DNA of 64,000 nt from Vibrio tubiashii (GCF_028551255.1 NZ_CP117029.1:3224001-3288000); one strand, 5' to 3'; shown: positions 1 through 10,028, counted from the stretch's first letter. Notes: generated from the sequence alone by a model not told the origin. Made by a program: numbers and translations.

Positions 1-502
1 TAAACTCAGGATCTTCAGCAAGTTGGCTCAGTGCATTATGGCTAGACGCGTGAATCAATGACATCCGCTCGCTCACCCACGAGCCGATTTCAGGGTCGCT
101 TTTGGCTCGGGTTAGTCCGTCATCCAATAACGCTGCAACAACAGGATGACGCTCAACCATTTGAACTTTACAGCCTAATGAAGCCAATACAAAAGCGTCA
201 CGCCCAAGACCAGCCGTACCATCAAGTATCGTTGGTGTGGCACCTTTATTTAAGCCAGCCGCTTTGGCGATCGCCTGACCTTTGCCACCACCAAACTTAC
301 GCCTGTGTGCAGCTGCACCACTTGCTAAATCAACAAAGATAGCGCCTAGTTTTGGCTCATCCAACTTGCGTAACTCCAAACGCTGTTCAGTGAGCACAAG
401 AGCAAATGGGCTGTCATCGCTATGAGTTAACTCCCAGCGTTGGGTTATCTGTTGAAAGCGTTCAGATTGTGTTTGGTCTTCACATAGCAGTTGTAGTTGC
501 AC
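1..502 (-). CDS. rsmJ: 16S rRNA m2G1516 methyltransferase RsmJ (5' part, truncated by window edge)
   Basis: RsmJ uses S-adenosylmethionine to methylate guanosine 1516 of 16S rRNA. The minus-strand translation shows family blocks: [15 protein letters not shown], then [20 protein letters not shown], then the SAM-binding stretch [18 protein letters not shown], then [15 protein letters not shown]. The GTG at 502 is the chosen start because it gives the short QLQLLCED N-terminus usual in vibrios; no in-frame ATG fits. About 167 residues are present and the C-terminus lies beyond position 1. It is read in the same direction as the GGDEF/EAL gene but stands alone here. Confidence 0.9.
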   Translation of the reverse strand, partial: MQLQLLCEDQTQSERFQQITQRWELTHSDDSPFALVLTEQRLELRKLDEPKLGAIFVDLASGAAAHRRKFGGGKGQAIAKAAGLNKGATPTILDGTAGLGRDAFVLASLGCKVQMVERHPVVAALLDDGLTRAKSDPEIGSWVSERMSLIHASSHNALSQLAEDPEF

Positions 503-576
503 GCAATGTTCCTAGGATAGTATCTCTCACTCGTGCGCAGTTTACTGGATCTTGAACCATTTCACTAAGTATTCTG

Positions 577-3500
577 TTATGGCGTTAGCTCTGATACTAG
601 CTCAGCAAGTGGTTTCGGTTTACCAATCACGTAGCCCTGAGCATAATCAACCCCGAGCTCCATCAATTGCTCAATAATCTGAGCGTTTTCGACAAACTCA
701 GCGACGGTTTGTTTGCCCATTTGACGAGCCAGATCGTTAATTGAACGCACCATTAAGTGATCCATCTCATTGGTGTCCATATCGCGGACAAAAATGCCGT
801 CAATTTTTACGATATCGACCGGAAGTTTTTTCAGGTAGCCAAATGAAGACAGACCCGAGCCAAAATCGTCTAGCGCGATGCAACATCCTAACGCTTTCAG
901 TTGTCCAAAGAACTCAATCGCCTGATTCATGTTGCTCATAGCTGCCGTCTCGGTAATCTCAAGACAAATTTTCTCGCACGGCACTGAGCTCGATTTCAGT
1001 TTATCAAGTAAGTAAGCCGTAAACTCTTTATTGCCCATTGAGTGGCCAGATAGGTTTATCGAACACAGCCCCAGTTGCTCTAGCGCATGTGGGTGCTGCT
1101 CAAACCATTCCAAGGCCTGACTCACAACCTGTTTATCGATTAAATGGGCAATGTTGTAGCGTTCAGAGGCCGGCATAAAGATACCCGGTGAGATGTACTC
1201 ACCATCCACGTTTCTGATTCGAACCAAGATTTCGAAATGCATGCCCTGTTCTTCGCCCGTTAAATCAAGGATTTGCTGAGCGAACAGCTCTAGTCTGTTA
1301 TTGGCAAGGGCGTTATGCACAAGGTTAACGCTTTCCATCTCTTGCTCACGACGACGTAGCTCTTGGTCATCAAGACAATACATACTGTAGCGATTTCGCC
1401 CCTCTTCCTTAGCCACATGACAAGCCGTATCTGCTTGAGCATGGACCATTTGTGGCGAAGAAGCGGTATGGTCGATTAAACGAATGCCAATCGAGCAATT
1501 TAGGTTGAGCCTGATGTCTTCCCAGATAAAGGCATGTTCGCTTAAGGTATTAATGATGGTTGTTGCCAGTTTCTTGGCATCGATTTCGGTACAGTCTTTG
1601 AGAAGGATTGCGAATTCATCTCCCCCCATGCGCGCCAATATCGTGTTGTAAGGCAACGTTTCCTCTAGCATGCTGGCACAAAACTGAATCGCTGCGTCGC
1701 CCGCTTCATGACCCGCAGTGTCATTAAGTACCTTAAGCTGGTCGAGGTCGATATAAAGCATGGCATGCGTTCGAGTGTAGCTTTCTACTTCCTTCAGAGC
1801 TTTATCTAATTCCGCTTCGAAGTAGTTTCGGCTGTAGGTGCCAGTAAGTAGATCATGCCGCGCTTGATATTGAAGCTGCTCCGAAAGCGCTTTAGTCTCG
1901 GTGACATCTTCACCAACAATCAGCAGGTGACCAGACTCCGCCAAAGGACGAATGTTCTCTCGTACCCAAACGGTGTGCCCACTTGCGTGACGATATTCCA
2001 CCTCGCGTCGCCAAACCCCCTTTATGGCTTGTTTGGGTTGCAGCAGCACCTGCCGTGGGACAAGAGTGGCGTCGTGCAGGTAAAACTCTCTTAGCCGATG
2101 ACCCAACACCTCATCAGCTCCATACCCTAACAACTGCTCGGCAAACTGATTCACTTGTTGAATGCGGTTTTGCTCATCAAGAGTCAGCATCATCACGGGT
2201 TGCTGATCATAGTAGTGACTAAGGTTAGCTTCACGTTGAAACAGGCGCTCCTCGGTAATCTTACGTGAGGTAATATCGCGAGCTTCCAGTAAGTATTGAG
2301 TGCCCTTATCAGGGATTGGAATGGGCTTCAGCGAAAGCTCTAGAACTATTGAGCCTTGATCTGAATGCCAAATTTCGGCTTCAAACTGAGCCAGCGTATC
2401 GTGCTCAGTGGTAAAGAACTGCTTCAACTGCTGTGATGCTTCCTGCTCCCAATGCCTATGCTGCCAGATGGGTCTATCTACACTAAAATTCTGGTCATAG
2501 AGCAAATCCTGCAGCTTGCTGTTGCTAGAAGTAATATGCCCATTGCCATCAAGAACACCAATAAAGTGATAACTTTGGTCAAACACCATCTCTATTAGTG
2601 TCTGGCTGTCTTTTGCCAATTGCTCGCTGCGCTTGATACGGCTGAGATAGTAAATCAGTCCCATAATTATCAAGGAAAGGAAAAGAACCACGCTTCCTAC
2701 AATCTTAATTTCTTGTTGATAACGCTCGGTAAAAGGTTGTGGTTTGTTAAAAATGACCGACGTCGCCTCCCCCTCGATACCTAAACCCCATTTGAGCACA
2801 GCTTGGTAGTCGAGTTTGATCTCCGGAATACCCACTTCAACCCTAGGCAATGGTTTAGATTCTTCTTCCAGAACTTTCATTAGCAGCTCAGCCGTCTGTT
2901 GACCATGTTGGCGACCACTTTGAATCACTCCTCCAACCGTTCCAGCTCCCAAGCCTAAATCATGCACCATGTAAATTGGTGCAAGAGATAGTTGGTTCAG
3001 TTTCTCCCACTGAGCTTTGGTTGCGACAACAGAGCCATCTCGCTCTCGGTAGTAAATCCAGAAGAGTACACTAGAATGACTATCCAACTGCTGAACCATC
3101 TCTAATAGCTGGTCAAATGTGTCTGGAATGAAAGAGATGATTTTGCTGTAGTAGTTTGGGTAATCTGATAAGAACTGGCCAACTTGAGCTCGAACAGCGG
3201 CGCCTGTCACCGAGTGGTCACTAATAATGTAGATTGATTTAACTTCGGGTTGAATGCGTTCTATCAGCGAAATATTGCTGTAGAGGTCGATATCTTCAAT
3301 AACTCCAGTCGCGTTTAAATCTCGGTGCATGTAAGGGGTGTAGTTATTGATGCCACCAAAGATAACTGGCGTATCACCAATCACATCAGCCAGCCTGTTC
3401 ATTAGTATTAACGCATTATTATCACTGACGACAATGGCTTTGAATTTTTCTTGTTCAAATTTGGTTTTATACAGCGAGTAAAGCTGATCCAAATAAGCCT

Positions 3501-3747
3501 CACTCTGCATTCGTTTGGTATCTAGATAAAGTACCCGAGTAGAGATATGGGTGTTGCTAAGCTGATGCTCTAGACCACTCTGAAAGGAATCAGTCCAAAA
3601 GAAGCCTTGATGATAAGAGTGGACCACTAACACATCTTTTTCATTTGCTCGCGCAACAAAGCTGACAACTAGCGCTAGTAGGAGGAGGCACAAACGCACT
3701 AAAATAGTCTCAAAATCAAAGGAATATAGATATAATTGTATCACCAC
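577..3747 (-). CDS. Membrane sensor with periplasmic ABC-type binding domain, two PAS, GGDEF and EAL domains
   Basis: A 1056-residue cyclic-di-GMP turnover protein. An N-terminal hydrophobic stretch (about 15-33) is followed by a periplasmic region (about 35-340) resembling ABC-type substrate-binding proteins. A second membrane segment (about 350-370), two PAS-like regions (about 385-495 and 505-620), a diguanylate cyclase domain with intact GGDEF at 708-712 and an EAL phosphodiesterase domain follow. The EAL signature reads EIL at 839-841, but the DDFG at 960-963 and the NLS and EITE blocks are present, so phosphodiesterase activity is plausible. The ligand is unknown. The gene is divergent from asnC with about 50 bp between starts. 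Both catalytic domains could be active or one could be regulatory. Confidence 0.9.
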   Translation of the reverse strand: MVIQLYLYSFDFETILVRLCLLLLALVVSFVARANEKDVLVVHSYHQGFFWTDSFQSGLEHQLSNTHISTRVLYLDTKRMQSEAYLDQLYSLYKTKFEQEKFKAIVVSDNNALILMNRLADVIGDTPVIFGGINNYTPYMHRDLNATGVIEDIDLYSNISLIERIQPEVKSIYIISDHSVTGAAVRAQVGQFLSDYPNYYSKIISFIPDTFDQLLEMVQQLDSHSSVLFWIYYRERDGSVVATKAQWEKLNQLSLAPIYMVHDLGLGAGTVGGVIQSGRQHGQQTAELLMKVLEEESKPLPRVEVGIPEIKLDYQAVLKWGLGIEGEATSVIFNKPQPFTERYQQEIKIVGSVVLFLSLIIMGLIYYLSRIKRSEQLAKDSQTLIEMVFDQSYHFIGVLDGNGHITSSNSKLQDLLYDQNFSVDRPIWQHRHWEQEASQQLKQFFTTEHDTLAQFEAEIWHSDQGSIVLELSLKPIPIPDKGTQYLLEARDITSRKITEERLFQREANLSHYYDQQPVMMLTLDEQNRIQQVNQFAEQLLGYGADEVLGHRLREFYLHDATLVPRQVLLQPKQAIKGVWRREVEYRHASGHTVWVRENIRPLAESGHLLIVGEDVTETKALSEQLQYQARHDLLTGTYSRNYFEAELDKALKEVESYTRTHAMLYIDLDQLKVLNDTAGHEAGDAAIQFCASMLEETLPYNTILARMGGDEFAILLKDCTEIDAKKLATTIINTLSEHAFIWEDIRLNLNCSIGIRLIDHTASSPQMVHAQADTACHVAKEEGRNRYSMYCLDDQELRRREQEMESVNLVHNALANNRLELFAQQILDLTGEEQGMHFEILVRIRNVDGEYISPGIFMPASERYNIAHLIDKQVVSQALEWFEQHPHALEQLGLCSINLSGHSMGNKEFTAYLLDKLKSSSVPCEKICLEITETAAMSNMNQAIEFFGQLKALGCCIALDDFGSGLSSFGYLKKLPVDIVKIDGIFVRDMDTNEMDHLMVRSINDLARQMGKQTVAEFVENAQIIEQLMELGVDYAQGYVIGKPKPLAELVSELTP

Positions 3748-3800
3748 TGGTGATAATTTGTACTTATTCCACTAAGTTAGGCTGATTTACAAGGACTTAC

Positions 3801-4265
3801 ATGCAGGCACACGGTATTAAACTTGATGACTTAGACAAAGCGATCTTAAAGACTTTAATGGAAGATGCTCGAACCCCTTACGCCGAAATGGCCAAACAGT
3901 TTGAAGTCAGCCCGGCGACGATTCACGTCCGGATCGAGAAAATGAAGTCAGCAGATATTATTCAAGGCACAGAGGTTATCGTTGATACCAAGAAACTGGG
4001 CTATGACGTATGCTGCTTTATCGGTATTAACCTCAATGCCGCACGAGACTATCATTCTGCACTGGAGAAGCTCAACGCTTTAGAAGAAGTTGTCGAAGCT
4101 TATTACACCACTGGAGCATACAATATTTTCGTTAAGTTAATGTGCCGCTCCATTGAAGAGCTGCAATACGTTCTTATCGATAAGCTACAAGCGATTGATG
4201 AAGTGCAATCGACGGAAACCCTTATCTCTTTGCAAAACCCGATCAATCGTAACGTTAACCCATAA
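3801..4265 (+). CDS. asnC: Asparagine-responsive Lrp/AsnC-family regulator AsnC
   Basis: A 154-residue DNA-binding regulator. Residues about 10-60 form the AsnC helix-turn-helix (ARTPYAEMAKQFEVSPATIH) and about 70-150 the RAM ligand-binding domain. The match to E. coli AsnC runs along the whole length, including GYDVCCFIGI, VEAYYTTGAYNIF and STETLISLQNP, so this is AsnC rather than generic Lrp. In E. coli it activates asnA and represses itself in response to asparagine. No asnA lies next to it here. It is monocistronic with a hairpin terminator just after the stop codon. Confidence 0.92.
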   Translation: MQAHGIKLDDLDKAILKTLMEDARTPYAEMAKQFEVSPATIHVRIEKMKSADIIQGTEVIVDTKKLGYDVCCFIGINLNAARDYHSALEKLNALEEVVEAYYTTGAYNIFVKLMCRSIEELQYVLIDKLQAIDEVQSTETLISLQNPINRNVNP

Positions 4266-4266
4266 A

Positions 4267-4288
4267 AAAACTCGCCGTAGCGAGTTTT
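4267..4288. terminator. Bidirectional terminator between asnC and the convergent small gene
   Basis: Inverted repeat AAAACTCGC / GCGAGTTTT around a 4-nt loop directly after the asnC stop. T-runs flank it on both strands, so it can also end the converging gene. Confidence 0.75.
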
Positions 4289-4307
4289 AGTATTTGTAAA
4301 AGCCTGA

Positions 4308-4592
4308 CTATTTCGAGCTTAGGTAGTGCTTAAGATCATCAACTGAAATACCTTGCTCGGCGATCTCTTTCGCCAGCGACTCAATCTGCTCACCTTTACG
4401 TGAGTCAATCACTTGCTGAAACTGGTAAACCATATCGCGCAGAATTGGCAATGGCACCTGTTTTGCGGCGCTGCGAATACGTTCACCACTTTGATTGCCT
4501 AATTCACTCAAAAGTTTACCAAACATGACCTTTTCTGGAGCCTCTTCTAGTTGCTCCAATAAACGAGCCATCTCGTATGTTGTCATTGACAT
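4308..4592 (-). CDS. Small conserved protein, H-NS-N-terminus-like
   Basis: A 94-residue, mostly helical, charged soluble protein without signal peptide or membrane segment. I do not recognise a named family. The last 30 residues (RKGEQIESLAKEIAEQGISVDDLKHYL) follow the pattern at the end of the H-NS oligomerisation domain, a basic/acidic helix followed by GI-x-x-D-x-L, but no H-NS DNA-binding domain follows. It could be a truncated nucleoid-associated partner or an unrelated helical protein. It converges on asnC and shares the terminator between them. Confidence 0.6.
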   Translation of the reverse strand: MSMTTYEMARLLEQLEEAPEKVMFGKLLSELGNQSGERIRSAAKQVPLPILRDMVYQFQQVIDSRKGEQIESLAKEIAEQGISVDDLKHYLSSK

Positions 4593-4674
4593 CGTTGTGA
4601 TTTATCCACAGAACTCGAAATAAGAAGCTCAAATATACATCGTTTGGTTAGATTATCAAGGCTTGTCAGTGCCT

Positions 4675-5868
4675 CTAAGTCATTGCGTGATGCCAGGTTT
4701 TCCCTGTTTTCGACCAAAGAATTGCTAGCGCCGGAACAACGATCAGCATCAGCGTCGCAATCATCACTTGTGGCTCCATACCAATTCGCTGAACGGTGCC
4801 AACCACTAAGCCTGAACCACTCATCTGAAACAGTCCTAATAGTGCTGCTGCTGTACCTGCTTTATCACCAAAAGGCGCTAGAGCTTTGCCTGCAGCGGCA
4901 CCCAGTATCCACGCAAAACCAATAGAAGACATAAAGATTGGTAACATAAAAGCAAAGGCCGTTGCTTGGTCTTTCATTGCCAACATAGTGATACCAGCAA
5001 TCGCCAAAGTAATAATACCCACAGATAAAGCCTTGTGAGTACCAAACTTATCCATGAACTTAGGCGCACTCATACAGGCCACGATGTTAATAGCTGCATT
5101 GATACCAAACCACATAGTAAATTGATTCATCGACAAGCCTAAATTTTCCATCAACACAACAGGCGCAGAAGTGACATAGCCGAGTATGACAGCCATTGCC
5201 AGCATGCATAACGTCGCATGGAAAAGGAAGGTCGGTGTTTTTACAACATCAAGATAACGGTTGAGCTTGAAAACGGGTTCTTTGCTCAGTTGCGGATTGG
5301 TCTCTTTTAGTCCCATCCAAAGCATGACTAAAACCACAGCAGCAAATCCGGCCATAAAACTAAAGTTAGAGCGCCAGCCGAATTGCTGTGTTAACCAACT
5401 GCCTAAAATAGGAGCCAAGGCAGGAATGAAACAAATAGCACCATTGAGGTAGCTGATCATTTTGCCACTTTTCTGCGGACCAAAGATATCGCGAACTGTT
5501 GCAAAGGCCGCTACCGATGTCGCGCACGCACCTAAGCCTTGTAGCAGTCGAGACATGAGCATCCATTCAATATTCTGAGCACTCCACGCCAATAAAGCGC
5601 TCACGGCATAGATACTCACACCTCCCAATGCAACAGTTCGACGTCCTAGTTTGTCTGCAAATGGGCCAGCAAACAGTTGCCCTACACCCATTGCAAACAA
5701 GAACCATGTAATTGTGTCTTGAGCTAGTGCATGTTCCACGTGGAACGTAGAAGAGATCATTGGTAGTGCTGGCAAGTAGATATCTATCGCTAATGGGCTA
5801 AATAGAACCAGTAGTGTTAACAACACTAACTGTGATTTACGTGGGGAACTTTCACTTACCGCTTGCAC
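4675..5868 (-). CDS. Bcr/CflA-family MFS drug exporter
   Basis: A 397-residue inner-membrane protein with about 12 predicted hydrophobic segments. The N-terminal block FSPLAIDIYLPALPMI is diagnostic of the Bcr/CflA (DHA1) proton-drug antiporters. Motif A is visible as GPFADKLGRR and motif C-like residues as PALAPILGSWL. Substrates in this family include bicyclomycin, sulphonamides and chloramphenicol; the specific one cannot be told. The gene is divergent from a LysR regulator 105 bp away, which probably controls it. A parS palindrome lies inside the coding sequence at 5732-5747. Confidence 0.88.
   Translation of the reverse strand: MQAVSESSPRKSQLVLLTLLVLFSPLAIDIYLPALPMISSTFHVEHALAQDTITWFLFAMGVGQLFAGPFADKLGRRTVALGGVSIYAVSALLAWSAQNIEWMLMSRLLQGLGACATSVAAFATVRDIFGPQKSGKMISYLNGAICFIPALAPILGSWLTQQFGWRSNFSFMAGFAAVVLVMLWMGLKETNPQLSKEPVFKLNRYLDVVKTPTFLFHATLCMLAMAVILGYVTSAPVVLMENLGLSMNQFTMWFGINAAINIVACMSAPKFMDKFGTHKALSVGIITLAIAGITMLAMKDQATAFAFMLPIFMSSIGFAWILGAAAGKALAPFGDKAGTAAALLGLFQMSGSGLVVGTVQRIGMEPQVMIATLMLIVVPALAILWSKTGKTWHHAMT
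5732..5747. other. parS site (ParB-binding centromere), variant
   Basis: TGTTCCACGTGGAACG, a near-perfect 16-bp palindrome. TGTTCCACGTGGAAC is a known variant of the bacterial parS consensus TGTTNCACGTGAAACA. It lies inside the exporter gene, 38 kb from parB and 41 kb from oriC. Confidence 0.75.
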
Positions 5869-5973
5869 TTTGAACTCCGATGCACTTGATGAATTTGTCG
5901 ATATTCTAAGCTAAACTAGATATGCCAACCAATGACGTATAGTCATCAATGTTATTCCCTTTGAGAATTTCTA

Positions 5974-6915
5974 ATGAATATAGAAAAGCTAGCTCGCATC
6001 GATCTCAACTTATTGGTTTGTTTGCGTGTTTTAATAGAAGAGCTCAACGTCACTCGCGCTGCGCACCGACTTTGCTTAAGCCAGTCCGCTGTGAGCAAGA
6101 GTTTAGCCAAGCTAAGAACCCAGTTTGACGACCCTTTGTTTGTTCGCCATGCTCATGGCCTTAAACCTACGCCTAAAGCGCTGTTTTTAAAACCTAAGCT
6201 TGAGGTGCTGATAAACCAGCTAGAACAACTGACTCAACCGGAACAGTTCTCGCCTAGCTCAAGTGACTATCGCTATCAGATTGCTGCGGTGGAGAGCGTT
6301 TACCCACTGATTCTCCCACATTTTTTGCCGGAGATATTTAAGCGCGCTCCAGGGGTGACCATAAGTACTCACGCTTGGGCAGAAGAGACATTTAGGCAAA
6401 TACAGCGTGGGGAAATTGATTTAGGCATTACTGGCAAAGACATTGATATTAATGACGCAAAGTTAACTATGTTACCCCCTAGTGATATTTGTGAGCAAGA
6501 AATCTATCGCGATAACCAAATGTGCTTAGTGCGTAAACAACACCCTGCACTAAACCAAAACTGGAACCTCGAAAACTATCTAACTCAACGTCACGTACAA
6601 GTTAGGTGTGACGGCAATGAACGCTGGCTGCTAGATTATCGTTTGGCGGACATCGGCAAAGAGCGTGATATCGCGATTACAGTGCCTGACTTCAACAGTG
6701 CGGCGAGCCTGTGCTCATACACCGACTTTGTCTTTACCGCACCGAGTCACTTCGTCAAACTCGCATCAAAACAACTCGATTTAACTGTGCTACCACTACC
6801 AATGGAATTTCCTCCTATGGCTTACACTTTGTTCTGGCATAGAGATAGAGAAAATGATCCTGCCTTGTCTTGGTTACGACAAATTATCCGCGATAAAACC
6901 GCTGCTCTTAGATAA
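5974..6915 (+). CDS. LysR-family transcriptional regulator
   Basis: A 313-residue LysR-type regulator. Residues about 9-66 are the winged helix-turn-helix (DLNLLVCLRVLIEELNVTRA, then LSQSAVSKSLAKLR), followed by a linker helix and a substrate-binding-like effector domain. The DLNLL start and the FDDPLFVRHAHGLKPTPKA segment place it near the NodD/LinR-type subgroup. It is divergent from the Bcr/CflA exporter, the usual arrangement for local control. The inducer is unknown. Confidence 0.88.
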   Translation: MNIEKLARIDLNLLVCLRVLIEELNVTRAAHRLCLSQSAVSKSLAKLRTQFDDPLFVRHAHGLKPTPKALFLKPKLEVLINQLEQLTQPEQFSPSSSDYRYQIAAVESVYPLILPHFLPEIFKRAPGVTISTHAWAEETFRQIQRGEIDLGITGKDIDINDAKLTMLPPSDICEQEIYRDNQMCLVRKQHPALNQNWNLENYLTQRHVQVRCDGNERWLLDYRLADIGKERDIAITVPDFNSAASLCSYTDFVFTAPSHFVKLASKQLDLTVLPLPMEFPPMAYTLFWHRDRENDPALSWLRQIIRDKTAALR

Positions 6916-7014
6916 TTTGCAGGCTGACGGTAAAAAGAGTAGCTTATTCGCATCGTCCAATTTTAGTCACTCTCGTCGATATGGACGCCATAATAATATG
7001 AAGGATTAACATAG

Positions 7015-8805
7015 ATGCTTACAACAACAGAACAGCGCCTAACCGCGATTCGTCACTGGATAGCGCAGAACAATATTGACGCCCTACTTATCCCACATGA
7101 AGACGAATATTTGGGCGAATACGTACCTGCACATAATGAACGTTTACATTGGCTAACAGGTTTTACCGGTTCGGCTGGTGCTGCGGTAATCACCAAAGAT
7201 AAAGCCGCTATTTTTGTTGATGGTCGCTACACAGTACAAGTGACTAAACAGGTACCTGCTGATCTGTTCGAATATCGTCACCTGATTGAAGAGCCTGCGC
7301 TAGATTGGATTAAAGGCCAACTAGTTAATGGCGCATCTGTAGCCATCGACCCACGCATGCACAACTCTGCTTGGTTAGACATGGCACAAGCAAAACTTGC
7401 CGACACACTTGAGTTAAAGATCCTCGACAGCAACCCAATTGATGAGCTTTGGCAAGACCGCCCTGCTGCTGTGGTTTCTGATGTTCGCCTAATGGCGACG
7501 GAAGCGGTCGGTCAATCAAGCCAAAGCAAACGCCAAGAAATCGCACAACTAGTTAAAAAGTCGGGCGCAGACAGCGCCGTGGTTACCGCTCTTGATTCAG
7601 TTTGCTGGTTGCTTAACGTCCGCGGCCTTGACGTTTCACGACTACCCGTTTTGCTTTCTCACGCGATTCTTCATTCAGACTCAAGCGTAGAATTCTTCCT
7701 CGACCCTGCTCGCCTACCTGCCGAATTTGACGCACACGTAGGGACAGGCGTAACGGTTCATCACCCTGAAGCTTTACAAGCGCGTTTAGAAACTTTAAAT
7801 GGAAAGAAAGTACTGGTGGATCCGGCAACAAGTAATGCATGGTTTAAGCTAGTTCTACAAAATACAGGCGCAACTGTAGTTAGCAAAGCTGATCCATGCT
7901 TGATGCCAAAAGCGGCGAAGAACGCGATTGAAATCGCTGGAATGAAAGCTTGTCATATCCGTGATGGCGTTGCGATGAGCAAATTCCTCTGCTGGCTCGA
8001 TGCTGAAGTAGCCGCAGGTAGCCTACATGACGAAGCAACCTTATCAGATAAGCTAGAAGCCTTTCGTAGTGAAGACCCAACTCTGATGGATCTTAGCTTC
8101 GATACGATTTCAGCAGCAGGTGGCAACGCAGCGATGTGCCACTACAACCACGAGAATCAACCAGAGCCTGGTCAGCTTGAATTGAACACGCTTTACCTTG
8201 TCGATTCGGGTGGTCAGTACCTAGATGGCACCACAGACATCACGCGCACAATCGCAATCGGTCAACCTTCACAAGAGATGATAAAACAGTTCACACTTGC
8301 GCTAAAAGGTCATATCGGTGTCGCTCGCGCACGTTTCCCTAAAGGTACACGAGGTTACCAAATTGATACGCTCGCTCGTCAGCATCTATGGGCAGAAGGC
8401 TATGATTACGATCATGGTACCGGTCATGGTGTTGGTCACTTCCTCAGTGTTCACGAAGGACCGGCGAGTATTTCAAAGCGACAAATCGATGTTCCTTTAA
8501 CTGAAGGCATGGTGTTATCGAACGAGCCAGGTTATTACCGCGCTGACGCATTTGGTATCCGTATCGAGAACCTAGAACTTGTTGTCGAAACGCCTACCAA
8601 CGGCGACTTCCCAGTCCTGTCTTTTGAGTCTCTAACACGCTGCCCAATCGACAAGCGTAACATCAATGTAGATATGCTGACTCGACCTGAGCTGGCTTGG
8701 CTGAATGACTATCATCAAAAAGTCTGGCATGAAATCAGCCCTCTAGTAGAAGGTGAAGTGAAGGATTGGCTGCGTCAGGCAACCTTACCACTTGCTCATG
8801 GCTAG
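7015..8805 (+). CDS. Aminopeptidase P family metallopeptidase (M24B)
   Basis: A 596-residue cytosolic dimetal peptidase that removes N-terminal residues before proline. There are two creatinase-like N-terminal domains (about 1-300) and a pita-bread catalytic domain (about 310-530). Metal ligands are visible in LVDSGGQYLDGTTDITR (two Asp), GTGHGVGHFLSVHEGP (His), LSNEPGYY (Glu) and RIENLELV (Glu). The length of about 600 with an extra C-terminal region matches the long eukaryote-like aminopeptidase P branch, not E. coli PepP (441). It is monocistronic with a strong terminator. Confidence 0.9.
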   Translation: MLTTTEQRLTAIRHWIAQNNIDALLIPHEDEYLGEYVPAHNERLHWLTGFTGSAGAAVITKDKAAIFVDGRYTVQVTKQVPADLFEYRHLIEEPALDWIKGQLVNGASVAIDPRMHNSAWLDMAQAKLADTLELKILDSNPIDELWQDRPAAVVSDVRLMATEAVGQSSQSKRQEIAQLVKKSGADSAVVTALDSVCWLLNVRGLDVSRLPVLLSHAILHSDSSVEFFLDPARLPAEFDAHVGTGVTVHHPEALQARLETLNGKKVLVDPATSNAWFKLVLQNTGATVVSKADPCLMPKAAKNAIEIAGMKACHIRDGVAMSKFLCWLDAEVAAGSLHDEATLSDKLEAFRSEDPTLMDLSFDTISAAGGNAAMCHYNHENQPEPGQLELNTLYLVDSGGQYLDGTTDITRTIAIGQPSQEMIKQFTLALKGHIGVARARFPKGTRGYQIDTLARQHLWAEGYDYDHGTGHGVGHFLSVHEGPASISKRQIDVPLTEGMVLSNEPGYYRADAFGIRIENLELVVETPTNGDFPVLSFESLTRCPIDKRNINVDMLTRPELAWLNDYHQKVWHEISPLVEGEVKDWLRQATLPLAHG

Positions 8806-8827
8806 AAACTGGATAACTGGATAAGAA

Positions 8828-8858
8828 GAGAGGGTTGATGTAATGCATCAACCCTCTT
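8828..8858 (+). terminator. Terminator of the aminopeptidase P gene
   Basis: An 11-bp stem GAGGGTTGATG / CATCAACCCTC with a 5-nt loop followed by T-rich sequence. Confidence 0.85.
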
Positions 8859-8869
8859 TTTATTGCGTG

Positions 8870-8885
8870 TGTTTCACGTGAAACA
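8870..8885. other. parS site (ParB-binding centromere)
   Basis: TGTTTCACGTGAAACA, a perfect match to the bacterial parS consensus, in the short gap between the aminopeptidase terminator and thiH. Confidence 0.95.
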
Positions 8886-8891
8886 CTATTT

Positions 8892-10010
8892 TCAAGACAA
8901 GCCTGAATAAGCCGAGTGCCAATCTCGCCAAACAGGATCAAACCCTCTTGCGCGAATCATATCTTCGACCGAAGCTGCGCTTCGCTCATCACTTATCTCA
9001 AACTGCTCCAATTCAACGTCATCCATCGCATAACCACCAGGCTGAGTTTTTGATGCAGCAGACATGGTTGTAATGCCCAAGGGTAAAACATTATCTCTAA
9101 ACTTTGGAGACTCACGAGTCGAAAGAGACAACTCAACTTCCGGATTCAGCAAGCGATAGGCACAAATGAGTTGGACCAATTGCTTATCAGTCATCACCGA
9201 CTTTGGCTGAAGCGCTCCCTCACAAGGACGCAATCGCGGGAACGAAATCGAGTAACGAGTTTGCCAATAGGTGCGCTCTAGATAATCCAGGTGCGCCGCA
9301 ACGTAAAAGCAATCGGTCCGCCACTCTTCCAAACCTATTAAGGCACCAATACCAATCTTATCAATGCCCGCTTTTGCCAATCGATCCGCGGTATCTAGTC
9401 GATATTCAAAATCCATCTTGTTGCCACGCAAGTGGTGCTCAGCATAGGTAGAAGGATGATAAGTTTCTTGATACACCATCACGGCGTCCAAGCCTAAGGT
9501 CTTAAGTTCTGCATATTGGTCTTGATCGAGCGGCTGAACCTCCATCGCCAAATAGTTAAAGCGCTGCTTAATCATCGGCACCATCTCGCGGAAATAGTTC
9601 ATGCCAACTTTAGTTTCGTGTTCACCTGTTACCAGCAAAACGCTATCAAACTTCATTCGCTTAATCGCTTCCACTTCCGCAGATACTTCATCTTTGTTTA
9701 GGGTGCGACGCTTAATACGATTCTCCATTGAAAATCCACAATAAGTACAAGCATTGGCGCACAGGTTAGACAAGTACAGTGGAATATAGAGTGACATAGT
9801 ATTGCCAAACCGTTTACGAGTTGCCGTGTAAGACAACTGAGCCATCTGCTCTAAATAGGGCTCGGCAGCAGGCGAAATCAATGCCTTAAAATCTTCCAGA
9901 TCACGCTTGGGCTTATTCAATGCACGTTCAACATCTTGTGCTGTCTTGGCATAAATCGACATCGAAATGTCATCCCAATTGAGCTGCTTAAATTGTTCAA
10001 CAAAGCTCAT
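8892..10010 (-). CDS. thiH: 2-iminoacetate synthase (tyrosine lyase) ThiH
   Basis: A 372-residue radical-SAM enzyme that cleaves tyrosine to dehydroglycine (2-iminoacetate) and p-cresol, feeding the thiazole synthase ThiG. The 4Fe-4S cysteine motif CxxxCxxC is at C84, C88 and C91 (CANACTYC). MEVQPLDQDQYAELK and LRPCEGALQPKSVMTD are ThiH-specific blocks. It is the last gene of the thiCEFSGH cluster, about 18 bp after thiG, and is presumably under the TPP riboswitch upstream of thiC. Confidence 0.96.
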   Translation of the reverse strand: MSFVEQFKQLNWDDISMSIYAKTAQDVERALNKPKRDLEDFKALISPAAEPYLEQMAQLSYTATRKRFGNTMSLYIPLYLSNLCANACTYCGFSMENRIKRRTLNKDEVSAEVEAIKRMKFDSVLLVTGEHETKVGMNYFREMVPMIKQRFNYLAMEVQPLDQDQYAELKTLGLDAVMVYQETYHPSTYAEHHLRGNKMDFEYRLDTADRLAKAGIDKIGIGALIGLEEWRTDCFYVAAHLDYLERTYWQTRYSISFPRLRPCEGALQPKSVMTDKQLVQLICAYRLLNPEVELSLSTRESPKFRDNVLPLGITTMSAASKTQPGGYAMDDVELEQFEISDERSAASVEDMIRARGFDPVWRDWHSAYSGLS

Positions 10011-10028
10011 GTTATTCTCGCTTAGAAC

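Noticed and set aside
577..3747. Loss of phosphodiesterase activity because EAL reads EIL
   Set aside because: The middle residue varies in active proteins and the other catalytic blocks (NLS, EITE, DDFG) are intact.
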